Shown here: piece after piece, positions 51,973 through 60,682 of the stretch
Layout: each line of letters opens with the position of its first letter
Position numbering within the stretch: the stretch's first letter is position 1
NCBI GenBank assembly: GCA_947455195.1
Contig: CANGMI010000006.1
Coordinates: forward strand, 1-64,000
Reading direction: 5' to 3'
Source: Pseudomonadota bacterium
Lineage (GTDB): Bacteria > Pseudomonadota > Gammaproteobacteria > Burkholderiales > SG8-39
DNA length: 64,000 nucleotides
Made by a program: the position numbers and the translations under genes
Notes under the pieces: generated by a model
Seen by the model: the letters and a program-made list of their open reading frames with translations, nothing else
Databases searched by the model: none
What the model was told of the DNA's origin: nothing

Positions 51973-53037
51973 CTATTCCGGGGTGATACCTGCCTGACGC
52001 ACCATCTTTCCCCAGACGGGCGTTTCCCGCGCAATCAGATCGACAAACGCGGCGCGCGATATGCCACCCGGCTCGACCGATTGAGGTCTCAGGAAGGTCT
52101 CGACGAACGAGGTGTCGCCGAGCACCTTCAGGACATCGGCGTGTATGCGATCGAGGATCGCTTCGGGCGTGCGGGCCGGGGCAGCAAGCGCGAACCACGC
52201 ATTGATCGAGAACCCGGGCACCGTCTCGCCCACGGTTGGCAGGTCGGGATGCACCGGCAGGCGCCGTTCGGTCGCCGCCCCGAGCACCTTCAGCCTCCCG
52301 GCCTTGAGGCTCGACTCGAACACGCTCATGTTGATGAGGATCATCGAGAGGTCACCCGCGATGATCGCCGGCATCGCGCCGGCCGATCCCTTGTACGGAA
52401 CATGCAGAAGCTCGATCCCGGCCATCTGTGCAAAGTGCGCCATGCTCACGTGGGAATACGACCCGTTCCCGAACGAGCCGTAGGAGAGCTTGCCCGGATT
52501 CTGTCGGGCGTAGGCAATCAGTTCGGCCACGGTCCGTGCCGGTACGGCGTTGCTGAGCGCAATGGCCGGCGAGAGCCAGCACACGACGGTGATTGGAGCG
52601 AAATCGGCAATCGGGTCGTAGGGCAACTTGCGATAGAGATGCGGATTGATGACGAAGGTGGCAGGCTCGGTGAAGAAGAGCGTGTAGCCATCGGCGGGCG
52701 CTCGCGCCGCTGCCTCGGCACCCGGAATCGTGCCGGCACCCGGCCGATTCTCGACGTAGACATTGCGTCCCCAGAGCGTGGACAGGCGCTGCGTGAGGCC
52801 GCGCGCGATCGTGTCGGTACCGCCCCCGGGCGTCAGCGGCACGATGACCTTCACCGGACGATCGGGGTAGTTCTGAACCTGCGCCGAGGGTTGGGCCCCG
52901 GCAGGGGTCTGCACCATCCACAGGGCGGCAAGTGCCACAGCGAGAAGGCTCCGGCGCCCCGTCGCGGCCATCCTGCGGCCAGCGGGCAGGGCAGGACCAA
53001 CGGCCCGTCGCCAATGATCGGTCAGGCATCCCTGCAT
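51973..53037 (-). CDS. Bug-family substrate receptor
   Basis: The 354-aa receptor has a basic leader and signal core (RRSLLAVALAALWMVQTPAGAQ). The core reads RPVKVIVPLTPGGGTDTIARGL, ENRPGAGTIPGAEAAA, PADGYTLFF and LHVPYKGSAGAMPAIIAGDL, with WFALAAPARTPEAI near the end. AGGAGCGAGACAGAC lies before ATG 53037. It is 74 bp upstream of the Rieske oxygenase on the same strand, so it probably serves an aromatic acid. Confidence 0.93.
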   Translation of the reverse strand: MQGCLTDHWRRAVGPALPAGRRMAATGRRSLLAVALAALWMVQTPAGAQPSAQVQNYPDRPVKVIVPLTPGGGTDTIARGLTQRLSTLWGRNVYVENRPGAGTIPGAEAAARAPADGYTLFFTEPATFVINPHLYRKLPYDPIADFAPITVVCWLSPAIALSNAVPARTVAELIAYARQNPGKLSYGSFGNGSYSHVSMAHFAQMAGIELLHVPYKGSAGAMPAIIAGDLSMILINMSVFESSLKAGRLKVLGAATERRLPVHPDLPTVGETVPGFSINAWFALAAPARTPEAILDRIHADVLKVLGDTSFVETFLRPQSVEPGGISRAAFVDLIARETPVWGKMVRQAGITPE

Positions 53038-53222
53038 GTCTGTCTCGCTCCTGCAATCGTTCTTGTGGTCTGACTGCGACGTCACGGCGCTCGCGCGGCC
53101 GACAATAGGCCGCGCATTCCGAGGTGTCAAACCGGTTCGGCCTGACTCCGATCAACGGCCCCGGAAACCGCTGTCGCACGATGACGTCTCGTGGTTATCG
53201 ATGGTCAACGGGGAGACTCATC

Positions 53223-53657
53223 ATGAACTTGAAGCGATGCACGAGGGCCTTGATGCTGGTGGCAGCCAGCGTTGCCATGCTGGATGCCATCGGTGCAGAA
53301 CCTGCTCGCCGGATCGACATCGGCAAGCGCGAGTACGAATCGAATTGTGCAAGCTGTCATGGCCTGCAGGGGAAGGGGGACGGCGTCGTGAAGCCCTACC
53401 TCACGAAAAGCCCGCCTGCCCTGACCACACTGGCCCGACGAAACGGCGGGGTTTTCCCGATCGGGCAGGTCTACGAAACCATCGATGGCCGACGTGAAGT
53501 GGCCGGGCATGGCGGCCGCGACATGCCGGTATGGGGCATGGACTACAGCATCCAGGCCGCCGAGTACTACGCAGACGTGCCCTACGAGCCGGAGGCGTAT
53601 GTGAGAGCCCGCATACTGGCCTTGATCGATTACCTCTACCGCCTGCAGGACCGGTAA
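53223..53657 (+). CDS. Periplasmic cytochrome c (single haem)
   Basis: The 144-aa protein has a signal peptide (TRALMLVAASVAMLDAIGAE) and a class I cytochrome c fold. The haem-binding motif is CASCH (Cys42, Cys45, His46); the sixth ligand is probably Met101 in DMPVWG. It should carry electrons to an oxidase, or from a dehydrogenase. The 185 bp to its left hold its promoter, with GGGGAGACTCATC before ATG 53223. No haem-lyase or oxidase genes are near; its partner is not clear. It is followed 110 bp later by a Bug gene. Confidence 0.92.
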   Translation: MNLKRCTRALMLVAASVAMLDAIGAEPARRIDIGKREYESNCASCHGLQGKGDGVVKPYLTKSPPALTTLARRNGGVFPIGQVYETIDGRREVAGHGGRDMPVWGMDYSIQAAEYYADVPYEPEAYVRARILALIDYLYRLQDR

Positions 53658-53767
53658 GCCCTTCCGGATCACTCGCCCTGCCGGCAACCGAACGCAGGGA
53701 GGACCACCGGTGCCGCAGGCAGAGGGCATAATCCTCGACACTACAGAACGTCGGGGAGACAACCCTC

Positions 53768-54793
53768 ATGCAAGCGGATCAGCAGCACCGGGGCGTGCAT
53801 TGCGCGAGGAGCGTGCTTGCATCAGCCCTTGCAACGCTCGCATCGATCGGACTGCTCCTCGGGGCCACGACAGCAGGCGCGCAGGCGCCCGAAGCCTGGC
53901 CTGTGCGTCCCCTGCGACTCATCGTGCCCTTTGCGACGGGTGGGGGCACCGACCTGGTCGGTCGACTGGTGGGTCAGAAACTGTCCGATCGCCTCGGACA
54001 ACCCGTTGTCGTCGACAATCGGGCCGGTGCCGGCGGCAACATCGGTACCGAGGCCGTCGCCCGCGCTGCACCCGATGGGTACACGCTGCTGCTGGCCTAC
54101 GCGAGCCACGCGAGCAACGTGAGCCTCTACGCACGACTCCCGTTCGACCCGGTGGCCGACTTCGCACCGATCGGCATGATTGCCACGCTCCCCAACCTGC
54201 TGGTGGTGCACCCCGACCTGCCGGTTCGCAGCGTGGCCGATCTCATTGCCCTGGCTCGCGCGAAGCCTGGGCAACTCAACTTCGGGTCCGGTGGTGTGGG
54301 CACGCCCAATCACCTGTCGGGCGAGATGTTCAAGGCGGCAGCCCGCATCGACGTGCGCCACGTACCCTACAAGGGGATCGGGCCTTCGAACCTCGCGCAG
54401 ATAGCCGGTGAAGTTCAATTCTCGGTACCTGGCCTCTTTACGGTGCTGCAGGCGGTGCGAGCCGGGCGAATCAGGGCGATTGCCGTCACCAGCCTGCGAC
54501 GCAGTGAAGTAGCCCCCGACGTGCCCACGCTGGCCGAGTCGGGACTGCCCGACTTCGAAGCCATCTCGTGGTACGGACTGCTCGCGCCAGCACGCACGCC
54601 ACCCGCACTCATCGGTCGACTCAACCTCACACTGAACGAGATCGTCAACGAACCGGCAATGCGCCAGAGCCTGCTCGCCATGGGCAACGAGCCCGAAACC
54701 GGCACGCCGGCGCAGTTTTCACAACGCATCAGCGCCGACATCGCACGCTGGTCCAGTGTCATCCGGGCAGCAGGGATTCGTGCCGATGAGTGA
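53768..54793 (+). CDS. Bug-family substrate receptor
   Basis: The 341-aa receptor has a signal peptide (ASALATLASIGLLLGATTAGAQ). The core reads LRLIVPFATGGGTDLVGRLV, DNRAGAGGNIGTEAVA, APDGYTLLL, RHVPYKGIGPSNLAQIAGEV and WYGLLAPARTPPALIGRL. GGGGAGACAACCCTC precedes ATG 53768. Its end overlaps the start of the CocE/NonD hydrolase by 8 bp, so the two are translationally coupled. Confidence 0.93.
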   Translation: MQADQQHRGVHCARSVLASALATLASIGLLLGATTAGAQAPEAWPVRPLRLIVPFATGGGTDLVGRLVGQKLSDRLGQPVVVDNRAGAGGNIGTEAVARAAPDGYTLLLAYASHASNVSLYARLPFDPVADFAPIGMIATLPNLLVVHPDLPVRSVADLIALARAKPGQLNFGSGGVGTPNHLSGEMFKAAARIDVRHVPYKGIGPSNLAQIAGEVQFSVPGLFTVLQAVRAGRIRAIAVTSLRRSEVAPDVPTLAESGLPDFEAISWYGLLAPARTPPALIGRLNLTLNEIVNEPAMRQSLLAMGNEPETGTPAQFSQRISADIARWSSVIRAAGIRADE

Positions 54794-56612
54794 CGTCTGG
54801 AAGAAGATCCTTGTCGACAAGGATGTCGAGGTGCCGATGCGCGACGGTGTTCGCCTGCGCGCCGATGTCTTTCGCCCACGCGGTCGGGCACGCGTGCCGG
54901 TCATCATCAACATGGGACCGTACCACAAGGACAAGCACTGGGCACCCCCGGCCGATCTGGAGGAGAAGGACAACCCCCACATGAACTGGGAGACCGCCAA
55001 TCCCGAATGGTGGGTCCCCAAGGGCTACGCGCTGATGCGCATCGACACGCGGGGCTCGGGTCGGTCACCCGGCAGGACCGAACTGCTCACGCTGCAGGAA
55101 GCCATCGACTTCTTTGATGCGATCGAGTGGGCCGGCAGTCAGCGCTGGTGCACCGGGGCGGCAGGTACCCTGGGCGTGTCCTACCACGCCATCAACCAGT
55201 GGCTCGTGGCCAGCCTGCGCCCCCCCTCGCTCAAGGCCATCATCCCCTGGGAGGGTGCCGCCGACCTCTATCGCGACTGGGCCTACCACGGCGGTCTCTT
55301 CAACCTCGGTTTTCTCGGCAGCTGGATCAACATCCACACCGCGCATCACCTGCTGGGCAAACCCCAGACGCACAACCCCGACCGTTTCGCCACCGACTGG
55401 CTCTGGCAGTACATGCGTGAGAGTCTCGATGCCGGTCGGTACCAGGGACGACAAGCCGCCTGGGATGCCATCGACATGCCGATGCTCTCGGCAGGCAACT
55501 GGAGCGGCATGGGCCTGCACCTGCGCGGCAATACCGAGGCATGGCTGCGCGCGGCATCTCCCCACAAGAAGCTGCGCCTGCACGCAGGTACCCACTTTCA
55601 TCCGTTCCACTCGGCCGAGGGTCGACAGGACCAGCTGCGATTCTTCGATCACTGGCTCAAGGGCAAGGACACCGGGTTCATGCGTGAACCGCCGGTAAAG
55701 CTGCAGATACGCACCGGGGGCGGGCGCGCCGACTTCTGGCGGCACGAGAACGAATGGCCGCTCGCGCGAACCGTCTGGACACCGTTCTACCTCGCGCCCG
55801 TACGTCGCTCCTCGTCACAGGCATCGACACCGCTGCCCGGCCGCATCAGCACCGCGCTGCCGGTACGTGCATCGCGCATGACCTGGTCGGCCACCGGCTT
55901 TGATCGCAAGGCAGGCACGCCCTCGTGGAGCGCAGCCGCCGCGACCCGACCCGCGGTGCCCTCGGGGGTATCGTTCGAGACCGAGCCACTCGAGGAAGAC
56001 ACCGAGATCACCGGGCCGATCAACCTCGTGCTCTGGGTCTCGAGCACGACCGAAGACCTGGACATCTACGCGACCTTGCGCAACATCGATGCGGCCGGCA
56101 ACGACGTCTGGGAAACCGGCCAGCAGGGTCAGCCGGTGCCGGTGGCCAAGGGCTGGTTGCGCGCCTCGCACCGCAAGCTCGACCCGGTGCTGTCAAAACC
56201 CTGGCGCCCGTGGCATGTCCACGACGAGCGACAATGGCTCAGGCCGGGCGAGGTCGTGCAACTGCAGGTGGAAATCTGGCCGACCTGCATGGTGTTTGCG
56301 AAGGGACACCGGATACGCCTCGATATCCAGCCGCGCGATGGCGTGGGCAGTGCGCCCTACACCCACTACAGCGCCGACTACAACACCGGGGACAACACGA
56401 TTCACCTCGGCGGCGCCACGGCCTCGCACCTGCTGCTGCCGGTCATCCCGGGGGGCGGCAGAAACCACGCGGCCAGCGCAGCGCCGGGAGTCCCGTCCGG
56501 GGTACCCGAGGGTGCGCCGCCTGGCGCGAGCGCCCGTCAGCCGGTCAGGCGCGCGCAGCGTGCCAGGCGCTTACCGCCCGCGTCATCTCGTCGAGCGAAC
56601 CGCACACGGTGA
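54786..56612 (+). CDS. CocE/NonD-family alpha/beta hydrolase (X-Pro dipeptidyl-peptidase-like)
   Basis: The 608-aa protein has the S15/CocE layout: VPMRDGVRLRADVFRP at the N-terminus, YALMRIDTRGSGRSPG (oxyanion side), the nucleophile LGVSYHAINQW, a helical cap with RDWAYHGG, a likely catalytic His near HFHPFHSAEG and a C-terminal beta jelly-roll (TDLDIYATLRNID-like). The linker at RRSSSQASTPLPGRISTALP is unusual, and the end is a low-complexity Pro/Ala/Arg tail of about 45 residues. The last 68 bp overlap the convergent SucD-like gene. It probably splits an ester or amide of the compound bound by the upstream Bug receptor. Confidence 0.88.
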   Translation: MSDVWKKILVDKDVEVPMRDGVRLRADVFRPRGRARVPVIINMGPYHKDKHWAPPADLEEKDNPHMNWETANPEWWVPKGYALMRIDTRGSGRSPGRTELLTLQEAIDFFDAIEWAGSQRWCTGAAGTLGVSYHAINQWLVASLRPPSLKAIIPWEGAADLYRDWAYHGGLFNLGFLGSWINIHTAHHLLGKPQTHNPDRFATDWLWQYMRESLDAGRYQGRQAAWDAIDMPMLSAGNWSGMGLHLRGNTEAWLRAASPHKKLRLHAGTHFHPFHSAEGRQDQLRFFDHWLKGKDTGFMREPPVKLQIRTGGGRADFWRHENEWPLARTVWTPFYLAPVRRSSSQASTPLPGRISTALPVRASRMTWSATGFDRKAGTPSWSAAAATRPAVPSGVSFETEPLEEDTEITGPINLVLWVSSTTEDLDIYATLRNIDAAGNDVWETGQQGQPVPVAKGWLRASHRKLDPVLSKPWRPWHVHDERQWLRPGEVVQLQVEIWPTCMVFAKGHRIRLDIQPRDGVGSAPYTHYSADYNTGDNTIHLGGATASHLLLPVIPGGGRNHAASAAPGVPSGVPEGAPPGASARQPVRRAQRARRLPPASSRRANRTR

Positions 56613-57429
56613 CCCCGGCACGCTCGAGCGCTTCGGCCTTGGCCGCGTAACTGCCGTGCCGGCCATGCACCAGCGCGCCGGCATGACCCATGGTGATGCC
56701 TTCCGGTGAACTGCGCCCGGCAATCAGGGCAAAGACCGGCTTGGTAAAGGCATGCTCGATCAGCGCCTGGGCAAATTCTTCCTCTTCGCTGCCACCGATT
56801 TCACCGACGATCAGCAAGGCCTCGGTGCCCGCATGGGCTGCATAGAAGGGCACCAGTTCGGCAAAGCGGGTGCCTTTCACCGGATCGCCGCCCACACCGA
56901 TCCAGACCGACGTACCGACACCCGCGGCAGTAAGTCGGTATCCCGACTCGTACGAGAGCGTACCGCTCTTGGACATGAGGCCGAGGGGGCCGGGCAAGAG
57001 CGAGGCCTCGGGAAGGAAGCCCAGCTTGACCTCTCCGGCAACCGCCATGCCTGGGGTCGAGGCGCCAATCCAGGTGACCCCGGCAGCCTGCACCAGGCGA
57101 CGGGTGCGCAGCGCATCGTGCACTGGCATCCCCTCGGTGGGCGTCACCACGAGGCGGATACCGGCCGCAACCGCTTCGGCCACGGCATCAGCCAGTTGTG
57201 CCGCTCCGACCAGCAGGACGCTGGCCGTGGCGCCGGTTGCCGCAACGGCCTCAGCGCAGGTGGCATGGACCGGCACACCATCGACATCGGCCACCTCGGC
57301 ACGCGGCGAGACCCCGGCAACGATGCGCGTGCCGTAGTCGCGCATGCGCCGGGCATGCATGCGACCCGCACGACCCGTGATGCCCTGAACCAGAACGGGC
57401 GTACTGCGATCAACGCGCGGATCGATCAT
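56545..57429 (-). CDS. Succinyl-CoA/malate-CoA ligase alpha subunit-like (SucD/MtkB)
   Basis: The 294-aa protein has the CoA-binding N-terminal domain VLVQGITGRAGRMHARRM, the VTPTEGMPVHDALRT and IGASTPGMAVAGEVKLGF region, MSKSGTLSYESGYRL, GVGGDPVKGTRF, and the phosphorylated His loop MGHAGALVHG (His in GHAGA). It pairs with the beta subunit, overlapping it by 4 bp. The pair would form acyl-CoA from succinate, malate or a similar acid using ATP. The local context of aromatic catabolism suggests a side function distinct from the TCA cycle. Confidence 0.92.
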   Translation of the reverse strand: MIDPRVDRSTPVLVQGITGRAGRMHARRMRDYGTRIVAGVSPRAEVADVDGVPVHATCAEAVAATGATASVLLVGAAQLADAVAEAVAAGIRLVVTPTEGMPVHDALRTRRLVQAAGVTWIGASTPGMAVAGEVKLGFLPEASLLPGPLGLMSKSGTLSYESGYRLTAAGVGTSVWIGVGGDPVKGTRFAELVPFYAAHAGTEALLIVGEIGGSEEEEFAQALIEHAFTKPVFALIAGRSSPEGITMGHAGALVHGRHGSYAAKAEALERAGVTVCGSLDEMTRAVSAWHAARA

Positions 57430-58577
57430 GCCGGCATCCCTTCGGCAAGATGCACCCGTACCTGCGCCAGGGCCTCATCGAGCGAGGTGTGCAAGGCGAT
57501 GCCGCGCGCTGCCAGCACGGTACGGGCAGCATCGACCCGGGTGCCCACCAGACGCGCGACCACCGGCACCGAGAACTGTGGTACCCGCGACAGCGCCTCG
57601 AGCAGCAGGTTGGAGAATTCGCCCAGATCGGTGATGCCGGCAAAGATGTTCACCAGCAGCACCTTGACCCGTGGCCCCTCGCTGATCCAGCGCAGCACGT
57701 CGACCAGACGGGTCGGGTCGCCGCGCAAGCCCCCGGTACGCACATCGAGAAAATTGTGCGGCCGCAAACCGGCAGCGCGCATCTCGTCGATGAGCATCAT
57801 CGACAGCCCGGCACCGGTGGTGAGAAGACCGATATCACCCTGCGGATCGACCACCACGTAATCGCACCCGTGATGCTCCTTGCGCCAGGCCTCGGGGTAG
57901 GCCACCGCCCGATCATCGATAAGGGCACGCAGGCCCGCCTGGCGGTAGCTCGCGTTGTCATCGGTGACGATGCGGGCATCACCGGCCAGCCAGACACCAT
58001 CATCAAAGACGAAGAGCGGGTTGATCTCGAGCAACGTGAGATCCTCGTCGACAAACACCCGAGCCAGTCGACGGGCAGCGTCGCCCAGGGCCGCCGTCAG
58101 CCGCGGCGACAAGCCTTCAACGAGCCGGGCGATGCCCGCCTCGAGGGCATCGGCTTCGGGTGCCAGGACGAGGCTGCGGACGGCACCAGCCACCTGCGCC
58201 TGCGCCTCGATGTCCACACCACCTTCAGCCGCCAGCATCACCCGCACGCCAGCGGCCTGCGCATCGAGGGTAAAACTCAGGTAAGCCTCGTGCGCCTGCG
58301 CAACGCGCGTCTCGACCCGGCAGGAACGCACGATCATCGACCGATGCGTAGCCCCGAGCATGTCGGCCATGCAACGACGTACCGCAGCGAGGTCATCGGC
58401 GGCCCGCACCAGGCCCGCCTTGCCGCGACCACCCGCAGCGACCTGGGCCTTCACCATCCACGGGGCGATCGGCAACAGGCTCGGATCGAAGTCCGCCGTA
58501 TCGAGCAACACGCCGGCGGCAACCGGCAGGCCACAGCGCGCGAGCAGCGATTTGCCATCATGTTCGAGAAGGAACAT
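57426..58577 (-). CDS. Succinyl-CoA/malate-CoA ligase beta subunit-like (SucC/MtkA)
   Basis: The 383-aa protein has the ATP-grasp N-terminus EHDGKSLLARCGLPVAAGVLL, VKAQVAAGGRGKAGLV (nucleotide loop), a LTLLEINPLFVFDDG metal region and the C-terminal NFLDVRTGGLRGDPTRL CoA-ligase domain with LLVNIFAGITDLGEF. ATG 58577 (MFLLEHDGK) fits the family's usual start; the longer frame to 58700 overlaps the next gene's promoter. It is first in a two-gene unit with the alpha subunit and is divergent from the amidohydrolase. Confidence 0.92.
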   Translation of the reverse strand: MFLLEHDGKSLLARCGLPVAAGVLLDTADFDPSLLPIAPWMVKAQVAAGGRGKAGLVRAADDLAAVRRCMADMLGATHRSMIVRSCRVETRVAQAHEAYLSFTLDAQAAGVRVMLAAEGGVDIEAQAQVAGAVRSLVLAPEADALEAGIARLVEGLSPRLTAALGDAARRLARVFVDEDLTLLEINPLFVFDDGVWLAGDARIVTDDNASYRQAGLRALIDDRAVAYPEAWRKEHHGCDYVVVDPQGDIGLLTTGAGLSMMLIDEMRAAGLRPHNFLDVRTGGLRGDPTRLVDVLRWISEGPRVKVLLVNIFAGITDLGEFSNLLLEALSRVPQFSVPVVARLVGTRVDAARTVLAARGIALHTSLDEALAQVRVHLAEGMPA

Positions 58578-58671
58578 GGATAGAGCCACCCACGATTCAT
58601 TGCGATGGGCCCGATTATACTGGGCAGACCTCTGCCGGCTGCGGCAAGCCACGACTCGGGATCGAAACGCC

Positions 58672-59625
58672 GTGCATCGCATCGACGTACACCACCACAT
58701 CCTGCCCCCGGCCTACGTGTCGATGGTCGGAGAAGAGCGCATCGCGGCCCCCTCTTCGTCGGGCTTGCTGCCGCGCTGGAGCATCGAGCACGCGCTCGAC
58801 GTGATGGACCGCGCCGGCATCGCCACGGCCATCACGTCGATCTCGTCACCCGGATTCTCGACCGCCGACAACGCCGCGGGCGAACACTGGCGTACGCATC
58901 TGGTGCGCGGCTGCAACGAATATGCAGCCCGGATGGCGCATGATCATCGTGACCGCTTCGGCCTGTTTGCCAGCCTGCCACTGCCCGACCTCGATGCGAG
59001 CCTGGACGAGGTGGCCTACAGCCTCGATGTGCTGGGTGCCAACGGCATCTGTCTGCTCACCAACCACGAAGGGCGCTATCTCGGTGATCCCTTCTTCGAG
59101 CCGCTTCTGGCCGAACTGGACCGGCGCTGCACCATTGTCTTCGTGCATCCGGCAAGCCCGGCCTGTGCGGCCTGCCTGCCAGGCGTCTCGGCGTCGACGC
59201 TCGAATTTCCGTTCGACACGACCCGGACGATCACCAGCCTCGTCCTCGCCGGCGTGACGCTGCGCTACCCGCGCATCCAGTTCATCTTCTCGCATGCCGG
59301 GGGCACCTTGCCGTTTCTGGCGGGCCGCCTGGAATCGCTCACGCGCAACAACCCCGCCTTGCGCGAACAGACCCCTCAGGGGGTGATCGCCGAGTTCCGC
59401 AAGCTGTGGTTCGACACGGCGCTCGCCGCCAACCGATGGGCCTTCGGTTCGCTGCTCGAACTCACGACGCCCGACCGGATCCTCTTCGGCACCGACTTTC
59501 CCTTTGCCAGCGACGCGCGCGTGCAGTCGGCGGTGAGCGATCTTGCGCATCTCGGACTCGACGCTGGGGCCCTCGCCGCCGTAGAAAGCGGCAACGCCTT
59601 GCGACTGCTCGGCCGAGGCCATTGA
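58672..59625 (+). CDS. ACMSD-like amidohydrolase-2 family protein
   Basis: The 317-aa protein begins with IDVHHHILPPAY (His-x-His metal pair). It has TIVFVHPASP with a further His, FIFSHAGGTLPFL, and RILFGTDFPFASD with the final Asp: the metal-binding plan of aminocarboxymuconate-semialdehyde decarboxylase and gamma-resorcylate decarboxylase. It should be a decarboxylase or hydrolase. The GTG start at 58672 is chosen because it opens the conserved His motif; 94 bp separate it from the divergent beta-subunit start. The open frame extends left to 58360 only as a shadow. Confidence 0.88.
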   Translation: MHRIDVHHHILPPAYVSMVGEERIAAPSSSGLLPRWSIEHALDVMDRAGIATAITSISSPGFSTADNAAGEHWRTHLVRGCNEYAARMAHDHRDRFGLFASLPLPDLDASLDEVAYSLDVLGANGICLLTNHEGRYLGDPFFEPLLAELDRRCTIVFVHPASPACAACLPGVSASTLEFPFDTTRTITSLVLAGVTLRYPRIQFIFSHAGGTLPFLAGRLESLTRNNPALREQTPQGVIAEFRKLWFDTALAANRWAFGSLLELTTPDRILFGTDFPFASDARVQSAVSDLAHLGLDAGALAAVESGNALRLLGRGH

Positions 59626-59692
59626 CACCCCAGGCACTCGCTCGGGCGGCCATCACACCGCAGAAGCCACCAGAAACAATGAGGAGACGCCG

Positions 59693-60673
59693 TTGACCTA
59701 CCCCCCTTCACGGTCGTCTGGCCTGCCGGCCCTGCTCGCCTTCCTCTGCATCATGGCCTGCGCCACAGCCTCGGCCCAGACCTATCCGACACGCCCGGTT
59801 CGCATCATCGTGCCCTCGACGGCAGGGGGCACGACCGATGCGGTGGCGCGTGCCATCTCGCAGGAACTCGCGGGCCGACTGGGTCAACCGGTGCTCATCG
59901 AGAACCGTGCGGGTGCGGGCGCACAGATCGGCATCGATGTCGCCGGCAAGGCCAGCGCCGACGGCTACACGCTGCTCGTGGTGTCGAACTCCATCCTTCC
60001 GGTTCTCAAGAAGGTGCCCCCCTACGACCCGGCCCGTGACTTCACGCCGATCGCGCTGATTGCACGCTCGCCCATCGTCTACGTGGTACCCACTGCACTG
60101 TCGGCCGCCAGTCTCACTGCACTGATCGCGCAGGCAAGGACGCGCCCCAATGGCATCCGCTACGGGTCGGCCGGGGTCGGCAGTGCCCTGCATCTGGCCG
60201 TCGAGATGCTGGCTTCTGCTGCAAGCGTCGAGATGCTGCACGTCCCCTACAAGGGTGGCTCGCCGATGATGCTGGCCGTGGTGGCCGGTGAAATCGAGAT
60301 GGTGCCCACGAGCCCGGACTTTGCACGCCGGTACATGGACTCGAAGCAACTGCGCAGCCTCGCACAGACCGGCGCCAGACGACACGCGCTGCTGCCCGAG
60401 GTGCCCACGACAGCAGAACTCGGGCTGCCGGAGGTCGACGTGCTGAGCTGGTTCGGTCTCTTCGGCCCGGCGCAACTGCCCGCCGACATCGCACAGAGAC
60501 TGTCGGCGGACATCGCCGCCGTGGTCGAGTTGCCCGCAGTCAGACAGCGACTGGCGGTGGTCGGGGCCGAGAGCGCACCAACGACACCGGAGTCATTCAC
60601 CCGTTATGTCGCCGATGAAAACACTCGCTGGACGCGCGTGGTTCAGGCCGCGCGTATCCCCTTGCAGGACTGA
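59693..60673 (+). CDS. Bug-family substrate receptor (TTG start)
   Basis: The 326-aa receptor starts at TTG 59693, with GAGGAGACGCCG directly upstream. The signal peptide is ALLAFLCIMACATASAQ. The core reads RPVRIIVPSTAGGTTDAVARAI, ENRAGAGAQIGIDVAG, SADGYTLLV, LHVPYKGGSPMMLAVVAGEI and a WFGLFGPAQLPADIAQRL loop. It lies 67 bp after the amidohydrolase gene, the same direction. An LLM oxidoreductase converges 9 bp downstream. Confidence 0.92.
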   Translation: MTYPPSRSSGLPALLAFLCIMACATASAQTYPTRPVRIIVPSTAGGTTDAVARAISQELAGRLGQPVLIENRAGAGAQIGIDVAGKASADGYTLLVVSNSILPVLKKVPPYDPARDFTPIALIARSPIVYVVPTALSAASLTALIAQARTRPNGIRYGSAGVGSALHLAVEMLASAASVEMLHVPYKGGSPMMLAVVAGEIEMVPTSPDFARRYMDSKQLRSLAQTGARRHALLPEVPTTAELGLPEVDVLSWFGLFGPAQLPADIAQRLSADIAAVVELPAVRQRLAVVGAESAPTTPESFTRYVADENTRWTRVVQAARIPLQD

Positions 60674-60682
60674 TTGATCGAA

